A stretch of DNA of 64,000 bases from the NCBI GenBank assembly GCA_023846275.1, contig CM043865.1, forward strand, positions 30,361,912 to 30,425,911, given 5' to 3'. Under the pieces are notes generated by a model. The model was given only the letters and a program-made list of their open reading frames with translations, was not told the DNA's origin and made no database searches. This document shows, piece by piece, positions 39,701-53,000 of this stretch (the stretch's first letter is position 1; each line of letters opens with the position of its first letter). This DNA comes from Vanilla planifolia (lineage: Eukaryota; Streptophyta; Magnoliopsida; Asparagales; Orchidaceae). Position numbers and translations under genes: made by a program.

Positions 39701-42628
39701 TTACACAACTATTCAAAAAAACTTGAATTAGCCCAATTCAATTGATTTTGATAGGGTAGAACATAAAAAACCCTAACCCACTTCATAATCTCCCCTTATT
39801 TATCCTAAACTCATGCCAGCCATCCCACAATCCTTCAATAACCTACCATCTTCTCTCACTGTCCCCACCCCCTCTCTCAAGTCTCTCCCATTTACTAATC
39901 ACTCTATCCCATGTTACTCTAACTACAATCATCAAAGTAGAGACAAATCACCACCCTTTTTATTCCATTTCTCCATGTTTTTTGAGGATGTCATTGCTGA
40001 GCCTTCTCAATGACAACTTCATTCCTCCCTTCAATTCTATCAAAGCCATAAAGATCATCATTTGCATTATTGTTAGTATGATCATTGAAATCACTATTGA
40101 TCCTACCCTCATTTTCTTTTTCTAAAACCCTAATCAATTGTCATTGTTAGTGGTTGCACAAGCATCCCAACTCTATAAAAAACATTATAACGAGTCATGA
40201 AGGATATTTAGCCATTGTTTGTTAATAAAGGAGAGCGCTTGAGCATGGTTGACATGGAAACCACTTTAAAGAGAAGATACAGTAGTGTTAGCCTTTTCAA
40301 AGTAACATGCTTGCATTTGCAGTTGCAAAGATTTATCATGGAATAATATGTTAAAACCATTCTAAACTGTCATTATGATTCATTTGCAATATACGTATGT
40401 TCAAAGAAACCAAAGATAGACATCTTACTGTGTATTTCTTAAACCATTCTATAATATAACACGTCTTCATTTACAATGAGCTGACATTTAATGGAACCTG
40501 AGATAGATATCTTTGTCTAGATTGTTATGGATGATATCTAGAAATAACAAATGTGTTTTGAATGCATTCAACTTTACTAATTGCTAGAAGAAATTATTTG
40601 GATGCAAGTTTCAGATTCAAAGAATTTGAAGGTTGACTTTAACACATAATTTCAATGGCTAAAGGTTTGCCAGTTTTAAGATCAACAAGACCATTGCAAA
40701 AATCTATTTAATACAGTCTTCAGTTTGGTTATTGTTTGTCAAAACAAATGAGCACAAAAATTTTTGAAACTTAGTCCTATTGATCTGAGCATCATCTACA
40801 ACTTTCACATTCACAATTTCATAATTTAAAGTCTTTCTCTTACTATAACTAAAGCCCTATATTAGCAAACTTTAAACTTATATTTCAGTTTGTTATTAAC
40901 CTTAATCAAGCCTTAATCTCCAACCATAAGCTCTTTACTTAAATCTAAATTGCCACATTTACCCCTCGTCGTTCACTTGAATTTTTGGCATAGTTCCAAC
41001 ATTAAATAATCTAAAGTAAAAAAATAATCTTATTCCATTGCATAAAGCCTACTGTGATTTTCACTACACCCAATTTATGTCACAATCAAAACTTGAAAGT
41101 GTTCTAGTTCTCCATTCCAATCACCATTCCCTGTTAAGCATGCCAAATCTAATTTATGCAAATCTTTTTACTTAGCTTGCAAAAAAAAACAAAAATAAAA
41201 ACAAGGTATATCTAGATACTTAAACATATTATATCTTCAAAATTAAATGGCCTTAGCATCATCATTGGTCTAACTTTTGTTTTTCATAGTGCATGCTGAC
41301 GCAACAAAAGCGTTTTCTTATCAACCCATCATTAAGAAATTCAATTATCTTCTCCTAAAAGGAAATCAATTCACATATCAATTATCGGTTGAACATGTGT
41401 GCATTTACACTTATATCATTCAATACCTGAATCTTGATATCTTCAATGCAAATTGAACCTGTATCGGCCACATTCAACTCTATATTAACCTGATAAATCT
41501 TTCCACTTTTGCTAAATCAATAGGAATCCTTTAAATGTCAAAATATGTCAATACGCTCTATTAAATAACACATGAAAATGCAAACAATACATAGCAGCGT
41601 AAGGCAAAACAACAGAAACACTAGACCAAAAGAATATTGCAACTCCATGGCAGTTTCCTGCCCAAAATTTGGTTTGTTAATTAGAAAATCTGCAAAAATT
41701 ATCACTTAAAATCTCTTGAATTCATAAAATAAGTGTAAGACGAAAAAGGGTGGTGATACACCCATAACAGTTAAGCCACGATCCCAATAGCAAAGACAAG
41801 CGGGCTAAAGCTATTGATAATCAAAGGACTAGGAAATAAAACATTTTCCCACAAGACCTAATTAGAACTTCTAGCATTTATAATTAAAGGAGACAAATCA
41901 AGAATTTGACATATAGTTGGCAACATAACAAAAAAGGAGTAACTTTGCAACGCAAAGAAGGTAGTAGAGGTTATCCGTGCGTGGGAAGAAACCGCTAAAT
42001 TAATGGATCAATTATATAAATAAAAACAAGGCAAAAAAATATAGTTTAAACAATAAAGTCATCAAAAGAGAAGGAAAAAAAAAATAGAACAGTGTATTTG
42101 ATGATGCAGCGAGCAGTAGAGCAGACGAGTTCCATAATAAAAACCGAAAACGAGGTTATCGAGTCAAGAAAGGATAAAGAAGACAAACACATGAACGTAA
42201 TTAAAGAAAAGCAGTGCTTTTTGTTGTTCACATGCAGACACGAAACCAAAAAGAAAAAAACTGTGAAAATCGAAACTTCTCCAAAAAAAAAAAAAAGCAA
42301 TAAAAAACGATCAATAAACGATGGAAAAATCAACAACTTCCTACACCCATGACTCAGTAAAACTATGTACGATCAGATCTGTGCCTAAAACTTCCTCCAA
42401 AAACAAAAGAAACCAACAAATCTAAGAGATCCAGCAAGATCAGCCGATAACCAACTTCCCCCTTTTTGTTGAAATTAATTCAAAATTCCAACAACAAGGT
42501 GAATCGAGAAAACACTTGGATCAACACATTCATGTTCCGAATCGAACAGTCCACAGATCCATAAAATAAATGATAGGAACGAAGAGATCCAACAAGATAC
42601 CGTGATACTTTCCGATGTAGGCCGTCAT
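36763..42628 (-). CDS. FBA: Fructose-bisphosphate aldolase, class I, cytosolic
   Basis: Minus-strand gene with coding exon 1 at 42601-42628 (MTAYIGKYH plus one base) and exon 2 at 36763-37811. The junction CAC G|AT keeps frame and gives 358 residues, the usual length of the cytosolic plant enzyme. It reversibly splits fructose 1,6-bisphosphate into glyceraldehyde 3-phosphate and dihydroxyacetone phosphate in glycolysis, gluconeogenesis and sucrose synthesis. Visible: the ILAADEST block (Asp30), [26 protein letters not shown] (Glu183), the Schiff-base lysine Lys225 in [33 protein letters not shown], and the functional C-terminal Tyr in KDYKY. There is no chloroplast transit peptide. The 4,789-bp intron has a GTATCT donor and a CTGCAG acceptor. 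Without exon 1 the long exon opens with a spurious N-terminus read from the intron. All active-site residues appear intact. Confidence 0.95.
37812..42600 (-). other. 4.8-kb first coding intron of the aldolase gene
   Basis: It runs from the GTATCT donor at 42600 to the CTGCAG acceptor at 37812. It is AT-rich with a pyrimidine-rich patch at about 39.8-39.95 kb. Open frames near 42.05-42.35 kb lie in low-complexity A/T-rich sequence close to the promoter and look random. No gene was recognised inside it. Long first introns of highly expressed plant genes can enhance expression, but that is not shown here. Confidence 0.6.
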
Positions 42629-42712
42629 CTTCCAAAGGTACCTCTTCCTCTCCTCCGCAAATAAAATGGGCAAGGGCTATCGTGGGTTAGTTCGTCAGAC
42701 AGGGGCAGCCTC

Positions 42713-42720
42713 TTTATAAA
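42713..42720 (-). promoter_or_regulatory. Probable TATA box of the aldolase gene
   Basis: On the minus strand the sequence reads TTTATAAAGA, about 85-90 bases upstream of the ATG at 42628. This would put the transcript start near 42685 with a 5' UTR of roughly 55 bases. The motif and its spacing are seen; its use is inferred. Confidence 0.6.
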
Positions 42721-42839
42721 GGCGAGACCAAACTTGGGAGACAGAAGCAGAAAGCCAATGTGCGGCGGTAATCGTTGCTGAAGGTTAGATGGGGTATTTG
42801 AGGGCATACGTAATTCGACTTTCTTCGTCACAATTTCAC

Positions 42840-44084
42840 GATTTTATATTTGAATTTTTTTGTTTTTGCTAAGAAATTCAAATAACCCATTAAAAATATT
42901 AATTAGAATTTAAGTATTTTTTTATTTTTTAAAGTACTGAATTTTTAATAAAAGATTATTGCAGTAATGATGATGTCATATTTCTGATGAAACAATGCAA
43001 CGAGTTTAATTGCCTTTGGCACATTTGTTTTATTGAATATTAAATTATTAAAAATATATTAAAATCATAATAACAATTTCATAAATAACTGACATTTTAA
43101 AATAACTAAAATAATTATTGTTTTTTATAAAAAAAAATAAAATGATTTTTATAATATTATTTTTATTTTTTATGTAGAAAATTAGTTGCAAATGTGGCGC
43201 GTTTGACCAAACTGAAGGGTCGCTATTAACCACAGGAATAAGTCCGCGTGTGAGAGGACCAAAAAAAGAATAAAAAACAGCGAAAAACCGGAGGCCGCCC
43301 GTCAGCCACTGGAATTATGGTTTCCAGAAAGATAATTCAAATTGTATTTCTCTCCACTACTTTTAGATATTTTATACAAAGCTTTTCTAAATAAAAATTA
43401 ATAAAAAATTCAAAATTAAAACGAATAAATTGCATTTTTACAGCTTTGCTTAAACCTAATTCATTTATCCATAAAGTTTGAACAACAGCAAATCCTTTCT
43501 TATTAAAAAACTTCTCATTAAAAATGAATTTTTTAAGAATAAAAAATTGAAGTACTCCTATTTTAATAATGAATTGAAAAGAAAGAAATGAATCTGCCCA
43601 GAGCAAAATACTGTTGATGTCAGAATTTTAAATTTTTTTTTTAATTTTAAAAACACTAAAACTTATCCAACTTCCATAATTATTTCCTTTAAAAAGTATA
43701 TTTTTCTAAATTAACTCCCCTGAAGCATAAATCCAAACGCCCATTCTGTGGGCCAATACAGGAATTCAAACCAATTCAAATAAAAAAAAAAAAGAAAAAG
43801 AAAAAAAAGGAGGAATTAAGCCTAGCCATATTAAATTGAACCCCTTTCCAGGCCATAGAAAGAGCACAAAATTCCTGCACCATAGGATGTCAAGGTCAAA
43901 TAAATCATAAACAGTATGTAAATCCACGTAATAAAATTAAAAAAAAATTAAAAAAATTTTAAGAAAAAACGATGCCCCACATAAACATCAACACAACAGC
44001 CAAACATTTTCATCTGAGAAGGCATCGACAAGAACGTTTCTTGGCTTGTTAAAAGTTGATTTCAGAGCAGTTCACATTTCCAAG
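42840..44084. other. Intergenic DNA between the sterol reductase 3' end and the aldolase promoter
   Basis: AT-rich with A and T runs. Both flanking genes run leftward, so this holds the 3' UTR of the sterol reductase (roughly 44.0 kb) and the distal aldolase promoter. No gene or RNA was recognised. Confidence 0.6.
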
Positions 44085-47000
44085 CTAATAAACGTAAGGC
44101 AAAATCCTCCAAGGAACTTCCCTGCAGTATTCTTCCCAGACTTCTTTGTACTTCTCCGAGCACCTTTCATCATCCCTTCTCTCCCGCCATATTAGAAGAA
44201 TGAGGAGGTATGTGGGGTAGAAGTATGGAACTACAGACCTACAGGAAGAAGACGTTAGCTACAGAAAGTTTGCAGTCATGATTTGCAACAACAAAACTAG
44301 ACAAAACTGTTGCAATTTTAGAAGAAGCTTTTATAAAGAGTTCTTGTAAAAGAATAAACATTTACTTTGTTCCACATGGCAGACTGAAGGAGAGTGCAAG
44401 AAGAATATCTCCCAAGTAATTGCAATGCCTTGAAATTCCCCTGTAGAATTCAAAATAATGTTTGAAGTTCAACGTAATATTTCAACAACAATGGTTTCAA
44501 ATCAATAGGTTTTAACTGACATGGATTCAACGATTCAAGATCAACAGGAACATGGAAACAAATACTCAAGAGCTTACCAGTAACCAGATGCAAGCAACTT
44601 CCCCCCAATAACTTTTGGAGTCTTACCCCATATATGAGCTTTTGGGTCCTTTTTAAATACATGTTTTTGACTGTTCGCACCTCTAAATATTTTATAGCTG
44701 CATAATTCAGTAAAATAAAACCACACAAAACCATAGATTGGAACTTAATCTGTTATAAAGTTGTGAAATTTACAGGAAAAAGAAACAATCCATAGTAGTA
44801 GAAGTACCCAGTGAGAAAGATAAGGCAATCCATAAGTGCAAATACTTTCGAAAGCTCCACTTTATTTCTCAAAAGCCACCAACCCTAAACAATAACAAAA
44901 GAAAAGCTATCACACATTTATCAAGCTTTTGTTGTTTACTTCCGTATCTAAACAAGAGATAAGATGACTGTTTTTCTGTATTCAAGTCAACATAACAAGC
45001 TGTAACTAATGCAAAGATTCTACCAAATTGTATAGGAGGATGATCGATAACACATTCTACTCTACGAGTATAAATAAACATTAACATGTAATAAGCAAAC
45101 ATGTCATACCTAGACGCGTCAAATACAATTAAAATGAAAAACCAGAAGCAATATACAAAAAAACTGAAGTGCCGAGACAGAATAAGCTTGTCAAATTCAT
45201 TATATTAAATTATCTGAAGCTATATTATAAGGTTGCCATGGACCTGTTACATAGTTATGAGTTAGTGTTTTTCAAATTTTTTATGAAATCGGATTACATT
45301 AAATCCTACAAGAAAGATGCTACAACTGACTTCAATGAACTCATTTTTTCTGCTAATTAATTTGTTAATGGAATCTTGGAATAGATGAAGAATATAACTT
45401 TGTTTGCTAACAGTTTTTCAAAATGGCTTTCCAAAAGTTTCTATTATTATAAACTAAAAAATACCATTAAAACAAAAACAGGCTTTACATTTCTCTTTCA
45501 CTTGCATGTAAATCCTTTTTCGAAAACTCCTTTTCAAAATCCATTTTTTATAAAAAAGGCTTTATTAACTCATAAACTGTATACAAATAGAACAACTACA
45601 ACAAAATCTTCTACTGTAATTTTAGAGTCACCCTCTCTATTCTTGTATTAAAGTGATTAGAATAGTTGTTAAGTGTTTAGTCACAAAATTAACTCTTGTT
45701 CTGCTCAAGTTATTAGTTGAAAGCAGTAGGTAGATGTGCAGGTATTTGTGTTAGCACTTGCATATTTTGTGGGCAATGGAGTTAGTTTATTATCTGTCAT
45801 ACAGTTGTGTTTATTTAAGTTGAGTGTTCCTCTTCTATTACTGTTATAGTTTATTTCTTTCCAAAGCCATTTAGTGTCATAAAATATTATTAATTGTACA
45901 AAACAGAGTAGTTTGTATATGAATATACATACCTATATGTTAGATGTGTTTTTAAAATGTATAAATAACTTTAAAATGCACAATGTTGCTTCTTTAACTA
46001 ACATTCACATTTTTTTAAATGTGCACATATTATTTCGTAACATTTTTAAATATGCATAATATGCAAAATATAAATTCTAACGACGATATACAAAAAATGC
46101 ATCAAAATATGCATATCATTTTAAACACGAAAAATGCAAGCAAATGCTAAAATCATAAGATAATGAACCTAGACAATAATAGACATAAAGAATATAAAAA
46201 TATGCATATTACTTTAAACAAAAAATATGCACACACAAATGATAAAACAATCAGATGGCAAACTTCAACAATAATATGCATACATAACATAATAATACAA
46301 ATGTCACTTCAAATTAAAACAACGTAAACAATGCAGATTCAAAACTGTTATTTAAAAAACATGGGGCACTTCATAAACACTAAGTTATCAGTGTCCTAGC
46401 CACCGTATGTCTCATGCACCTAATTTTTTTTCATGGTATAAGAATCAAAATCCAAGGACTACTCGGTATATATGTCAATTCTTGCCTTGGATGGGAATAA
46501 TTACAATGGATGGAATGTTCATATAAAAGTTCTGTATGATTAACATGACTTGCTAGATGTCGTGTTATTGATCTTGCTAAGAATGCAGTTAAACCACGGG
46601 GGAATGGTCATCATGGGGATAAGAAGTGGGATGTGAAGGCCTCAAACCATATAGATTACGGTCTTAGGGGAGAGCGGGTTTTGAGAAGATTGCAGGAGCA
46701 AACTCAAAAAATTAGGATTGGGATTTATTGCAGACAACATAAAAAGGCATAGATGAAGCAGAGAAGGTGAGACTATAGATTTTATGGCACCCATATGATT
46801 TTCTATAAATGGAACCAAATGAGATTGTTTCTGGGTACATAAGTTGAGTACTGACTTGAACAAACAAAAAGAAGATCACTGGAGAGGAGTAATAAAATTG
46901 ATGTGCTCACTAACAACAAGGTTTGAACACATTGTGTTGGCCATTGAAGAAGCTCCTTCCAAAGATGAATGTTGAAGACTTGTTTGAGTTGTAGCGAGCT

Positions 47001-50000
47001 CATAAGCAGCAAGCTGATGACAGTGCTCTACAAGGAAAGTGGACTGATTTTCACTAAGTCGAAGAATGGAGATCAATAGTACATTTTTTATGCACTAAAT
47101 GTTTCAATTATAAAGAATAATCTATTCAGCATTGGCCAGTTACCAGAAGAGAGGGATCTAAATAATAATCTCTTCTCCATCTTTCAAACGAAATGGTAAA
47201 CCTACTTCTAAGGCTCCTTGACAAAGAATACATGTTTAGAGTTCATATTGGGAGTGATGTATTGATCTAGATACTGTCCTGAACCTGCTTACGCTGACAA
47301 GGGTCAACACAAGACAAACACGTGCAGTGGACACTGCAGAAAACATGTTACTATGGGTTATACCTTCTCACTTAGACATTTAATGGTAAATAGATCAAAG
47401 CCACAACTCAGAGAAAATACATAGAAAAATACAAGAAACTCTAACAAATTCAAACCATGTACAAGAGAGAAGCCCTTTACCTCAAAAGACTAACACAAAC
47501 CTTCCCTTAATGGAAAACACCTTAACTTCAAGGCCTACCCATAATCACAAAATCTCCTCCAAATTCTTGATCCCAACTCTTCACTGAGCCTCACAATACC
47601 AGCTTATAAATCTATCCTTCTGCAGAAATCCTAATCTCACACCTCACAAAGATCAATCTCTTGCTAAATCATGACCTTCCCCAATTGGATCTAAACCCTC
47701 TACTACTGCCTTTTTTTTATAAGAATCAAGATAAGCTGAGATTGTATTAGATAATTTACCCCTTGGATTGGATGGTGCTCCCATGCCCAAAAGGCATTTT
47801 TTACCTTCAAATAATTTAAAAAGATACAAATCTACACAAATAAAATTTAACCGCTTCAAATATAATCTAATCCCCACTGATTAGATTCAGATTTATCCTT
47901 AAAATAGGCCAAACATCCAACAATATCTAAATCAATAGCATAAAAATGGGATCAAAATTCAGTACACGAGCACTCCATACTTCCAGAAATTATGGTGCCA
48001 GGCAAAGCCCAACCCAGGACAGGAGTCAATCCAGCTTGTACTTCCTCTGGCTGGACTACCTTCATCATTATCTTCTATTAACTGTTCGAATCAATTATAA
48101 CGTTTTCAATCAAATTATTTTGATTTCCCCTAGTGGCAGTTAGGCAATATGCGAATTTAGTACCACTCAGTGTACCATATTTCCTAGGTTGATAATTGCA
48201 TATTCCTTGCACAGACTCCCGACAATGATAATGATGACAACAAACTCAAAAAGGCTAGACTAGGTTGACCAGCCTATAGAGTTCCACTGACTGCATCAAT
48301 TGAATACCATCAACTGTACCAGTCCAACAGTACTGATTGTACAAGTCAAACAACGATCTCCTACAAAACAAAGATCCTTACATTTCTTACAACATTGATT
48401 TCCACAAAAATAATTTCAATACAATGAGCAAGACAATGGTGCATTATAGCCCAAATATCACTTAAAGATCTATTAATTCTTTTAATTATAATAACTTACT
48501 TGATAGAGAACAAGAAATAAAAGAATATCAACATCATGTTCATATAGGGCTTTCACTAGTTTAGTGACAATTCTCTTTTATTTGGGTTGTAATAAGTCAT
48601 ATATAAAAGTCTAATAATGTTTTCAATTATTTTTATATATTGTCTTATCTTTAAATTATTTTATTAGGTAAGAAAAATTAAATGATATAAAAAGAACAAA
48701 ATATGTAAAAAAAGATAAACATATCACAAGTACCTTATGTATATATGACTTGTTACAATCCAAATAAAATAATAATTTTACTAAACTAAAAAAAACCCAT
48801 ATTAGCATGATCTTAACATTTAAAAGCAGCCTGTATTGCATTATTGCTACTTCTTGAGTGTTCTTCAATATTATTTATCACATTTTTTATTTTGTAATTT
48901 TTTTCTTCAAAATTTTCATCCTTTTAATTAGCACACTTCATTCTTTATTTAAATTATTGAAATTTTTTTTTCTTATTTACTTTATTCCAATAATTTTCTT
49001 TATTGCAATATAATTGTTACATTCATATTTTTTAACTAAAATAAGATAAGGAATATATAGACAATTTTTTATCACATTAAAAAAAACACAACTAAAATGA
49101 TCATTTTCCAAACCATTGTATGATTTCATTTTAAACAAAAAGGAAAAAAAATATCATAATAGCTCATATTACATTAATTCAACTGTAATTTAAATAAATT
49201 AAAATAAATATGTGAAATAAAAAAATACTTTCTCCTTATTGAAAATAAATAACTAAAATTTAAGATAGTTTTTGTATAAATTTAATTTTCAAACAAAAAG
49301 AAGAGAAAAAAAAATCCAAAATTCTCAAAATTAACATTTTCAATTTTTATTATAAGTTGTAAATTTACTCTCTACGTGTGGTGTTGTAACACACCTCTTG
49401 GGATTCCACTATAAAAACTTTTCGAGCATCAAGCTCAATTCATCGTTACACAAACTTCTCTAAACAAATTGGTGTCGGTGATTGTCTAACCCATCTAGGA
49501 AAAATCGAGATTTTGCATTGGCATACCAAATCCTGTCACAATTTTGAGGTCACTTGTATGTCCACTCCTTTGGGATGTTGATGCCTATGGACACAACAAT
49601 TGTTGGAGCGCATCTATCATAACCTAAAAACTTAAGAAAACATATAAGGACCTTAATTCAACAATAAAGACAATAAATAGTTATCTCACACATAGAACAT
49701 CAAGAGAGAGGGGTAGATGAGATACCAAGGAAAGTAGAGAAGAGTTAGAATACTCTTCTCATGAGTTGGAAGAGGCACCATGAAGACATTGTCCACATCC
49801 TCAGACGCATACATGAACCCATACATATCAAAACGATCAATCAAGCAATAAAGACAATGACCACTACATAAACTCGATTAAATTAGAAGCCTCCTCATTT
49901 GATAAGAATTCAGGTCCCAAAGCTTAGGCTGGGAAATTGGAATGGATTGCTGTTTTGAGTATTATCAATTGAGAGACCAACAAAAATACCAATTTGCTAA

Positions 50001-53000
50001 AATGGTATTGACTTCCGAGCTCATTTGTTTGTACACAATATAAAGAAACATTTTGCCAACATAAGTGAGCCACCTCTTCACTCATACAGAGCTTAAGATT
50101 ACATTAAAAGCTAAATATGTCTCCTTTTCCTAAGAACTCCTCAACTAGTGACAACGCTTGTCACAGAGCAACAAATCAGTGAATGACTACATAACTCATC
50201 TTGAGGGTATATGCTTAGATGTGGCATATGAAACCCAACCTAATAGCCCTTAAACAATTTCTTGCTAAAGAGAACTCATCTAAAGCTGAATTGTACCTCA
50301 AAGAAGACACCACATTAAAAGAATCTTGTAGGATTGCACAATCAGTGGTTTCATTTCACTTGTAGAGCAATTTTAATTGCTCTACCATTTTCCATCAGAT
50401 GGAAATCCTTACATGACCCATTAATAGAATCTTCATACCCATAGTAATTGGACCCTCCACTAACATAGCACTATGTACATTACCTCCACCAACTAAGAAA
50501 GATTCTACCCCAAATGCTCTTCCATAAGTATGGCCATTGAGTGTGGAGACATTGTTGCCTAGTTTCCAAGTAGAATACTAGTTATTTAAGTTAACGAATA
50601 AATAGAAGAAGAGCAAGATAACTAAGAATTAGAGAAGGAAATCATAAAACCAGGTGTTAATGATGAATTATAGACATTAAGAGAGGCCTTATATTTTATT
50701 AATGAGACACCAACGTATCATGATGAACATTCCTTAAGATGGGTTAAGTGCATGCCCACTACAACAAGGCCAAATGAAAATTGGAGGTGAACCTCCCTCT
50801 TCTTTACTCATACTTGAATCAATAAAACTAAGCAAAATTATAATTGATAGTAGTAACTACATAACCATCTATGATACCACGTGGATTTGATTTGTTGTCA
50901 TTGATCATCCTCATTCATTCAAAGTCTCATAGGTTAACAAACCATGAATCTATATCAACAAAAGATGCCATGAACCACTAAAACTTGGTAATTATTCTGT
51001 CTAGTTTAGTTGTGATGCTATTCCTATATATGTTGTGAGCATTATTCTTAGACACCCTTGATTATATAATTGAAATGCTATCCTTAACGAGCATGCCAAT
51101 ACTTACTCTTGCATACATTGTGGTAAGAAAATCCCTCTACATCCATCCCAAACTCGAAAACTAAACCCATCACCATTAACCTAAAAGAATAAAAGGAAGA
51201 ATAAGATAGTAAGCACCATCAATTCGACAAAATTCAATATGACATGGCTAGTGGCCATGTTATTTGGCTCATTGCTATGATGTTGTACCCGACCCACTTT
51301 GCATACCACACGTGGCAGAGTCTATACTTAAATAATTTAAAAATGGTTTCCTTAGAGGCTTACCAAACACAATCCAAATGATACATGACACCCAACACAA
51401 AATCTATTTAGTTCCACATGCTACTTTACATAATCTCTCATTATCGTCTCAACCCCACAACCCATGAAGAACAATCCCACCAAGTTAATGAATTCATCAA
51501 AAAGAGATTCATTAGAGAATCAATCCTTGTTCAATTCTAGCCCTTTTAGCACTAAACAAAGACAATTATTAGCACATGTATATTGGCAATCACACTATTG
51601 ATAAGATCACAATGAAATAAAAGTTTCTTAAACAATGATTAGACAATTTATTAGACCAAATGTCTACATTACCATCATTTCAAAGATTGGCCTCGAAAGT
51701 AGGTACAAATAGGTTTGCATTCAACCTAGAGACGAATGGAAAGTAGTGTTTAAAACCAAAGATGGCTTGTACAAGTGGTTGGTGATTCCTTTCAGGCTAA
51801 CCAGTGCACTAACCAAGTTTATGCATCTAATGACCCAAGTCTTTGGACCTTACCTTGGCATCGTTGTTGTGGTTTATTAAAATGACAGTCTGTTATAAAG
51901 TAGGTCGTCAATCAAAATGAAATGTGCCTTCATAACCCATCAAGTATCTTTTCCCAAATTTATAACATCAAAGAAGGCCAATTTGACAACCCAAAAAAAT
52001 AAAGGCTATAGTAGAAAGGCCCACCACAACAAATGTCCATGAAGCATGTAGCTTCCAAGGGTTGGTTACCTCTATTGCCAATTCATTAAAACATGTAGTT
52101 ATTTGACAGTCCTTATTATGGATAGTATTAAAAAATAAAGATATTTGTGGGGAAAAGTTGCAGATTGTGCCTTTGAAGCCTTGAAGAATGCTATGATGCA
52201 TGCACCATTCCTTAGATTGTCAAAGTTTTTTTTTACTGCTTTTTAGGTTGCTTGTGATCTATCTAGTACTGGAATTGGGGGAGTTTTGAGTCAAAAAGGT
52301 CATTCATTGCCTTCTTTAGTGAAAAACTGAATGAATCTCAAAAAATATATTTGACCTACAAGAAAGAGATAAATCATAGAAAAACTCTTGAACACTAACA
52401 ACACTAACAACTTTTGCAAGAATTTGTACTCTATTCAAACCATTATGCCCTAAAATACCTTTCTTAGTGCAGTCTGATTCACAAGCATGTTAAATGTCTC
52501 AAATACCTCGGGGATTTACTCGTCTTGAAACACAAGCTTAACATAAAAAATCGAGATAAAGACACTACAAGTAGAAGAGCATTCTTGCTTTCAGCGACAT
52601 CCACTTTGTCCCTAGTTTCAACTACAAATCAAAACTTTATATTGACTGCCCAGACTTCGGTCACATCCACCTAGAGGTACTTAATTACCCAACCAAAATC
52701 TACAGCGAGTATAACATCCAGGATGGATTTTTGTTTCAAGGGGAACGCCTTTGTATTCTATGTTTTTTTTTATGTGACTTCCTCATTAAGGAAATCACCA
52801 CAGGTTGATTAGCCATTCACTTTAGCTAGGTTTTGAAAGACAAATGGCCTAAGTCATCACTAGTTGCTGCACATATGCATTAACCAATTCTAGGAGCAAA
52901 CCCTAGGGTCCTTACGCACCGCACCTTTCATAATTCCCAACCATGGAAAGATATTAGCATGGGCTTCATCTTAGGACTACCTAAAACTGCAAGACATCAT

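Noticed and set aside
42046-42352. Overlapping plus and minus open frames of 86-96 codons near the aldolase promoter
   Set aside because: Lys-rich and Phe-rich low complexity from A/T-rich DNA, inside the aldolase first intron. No domain seen.
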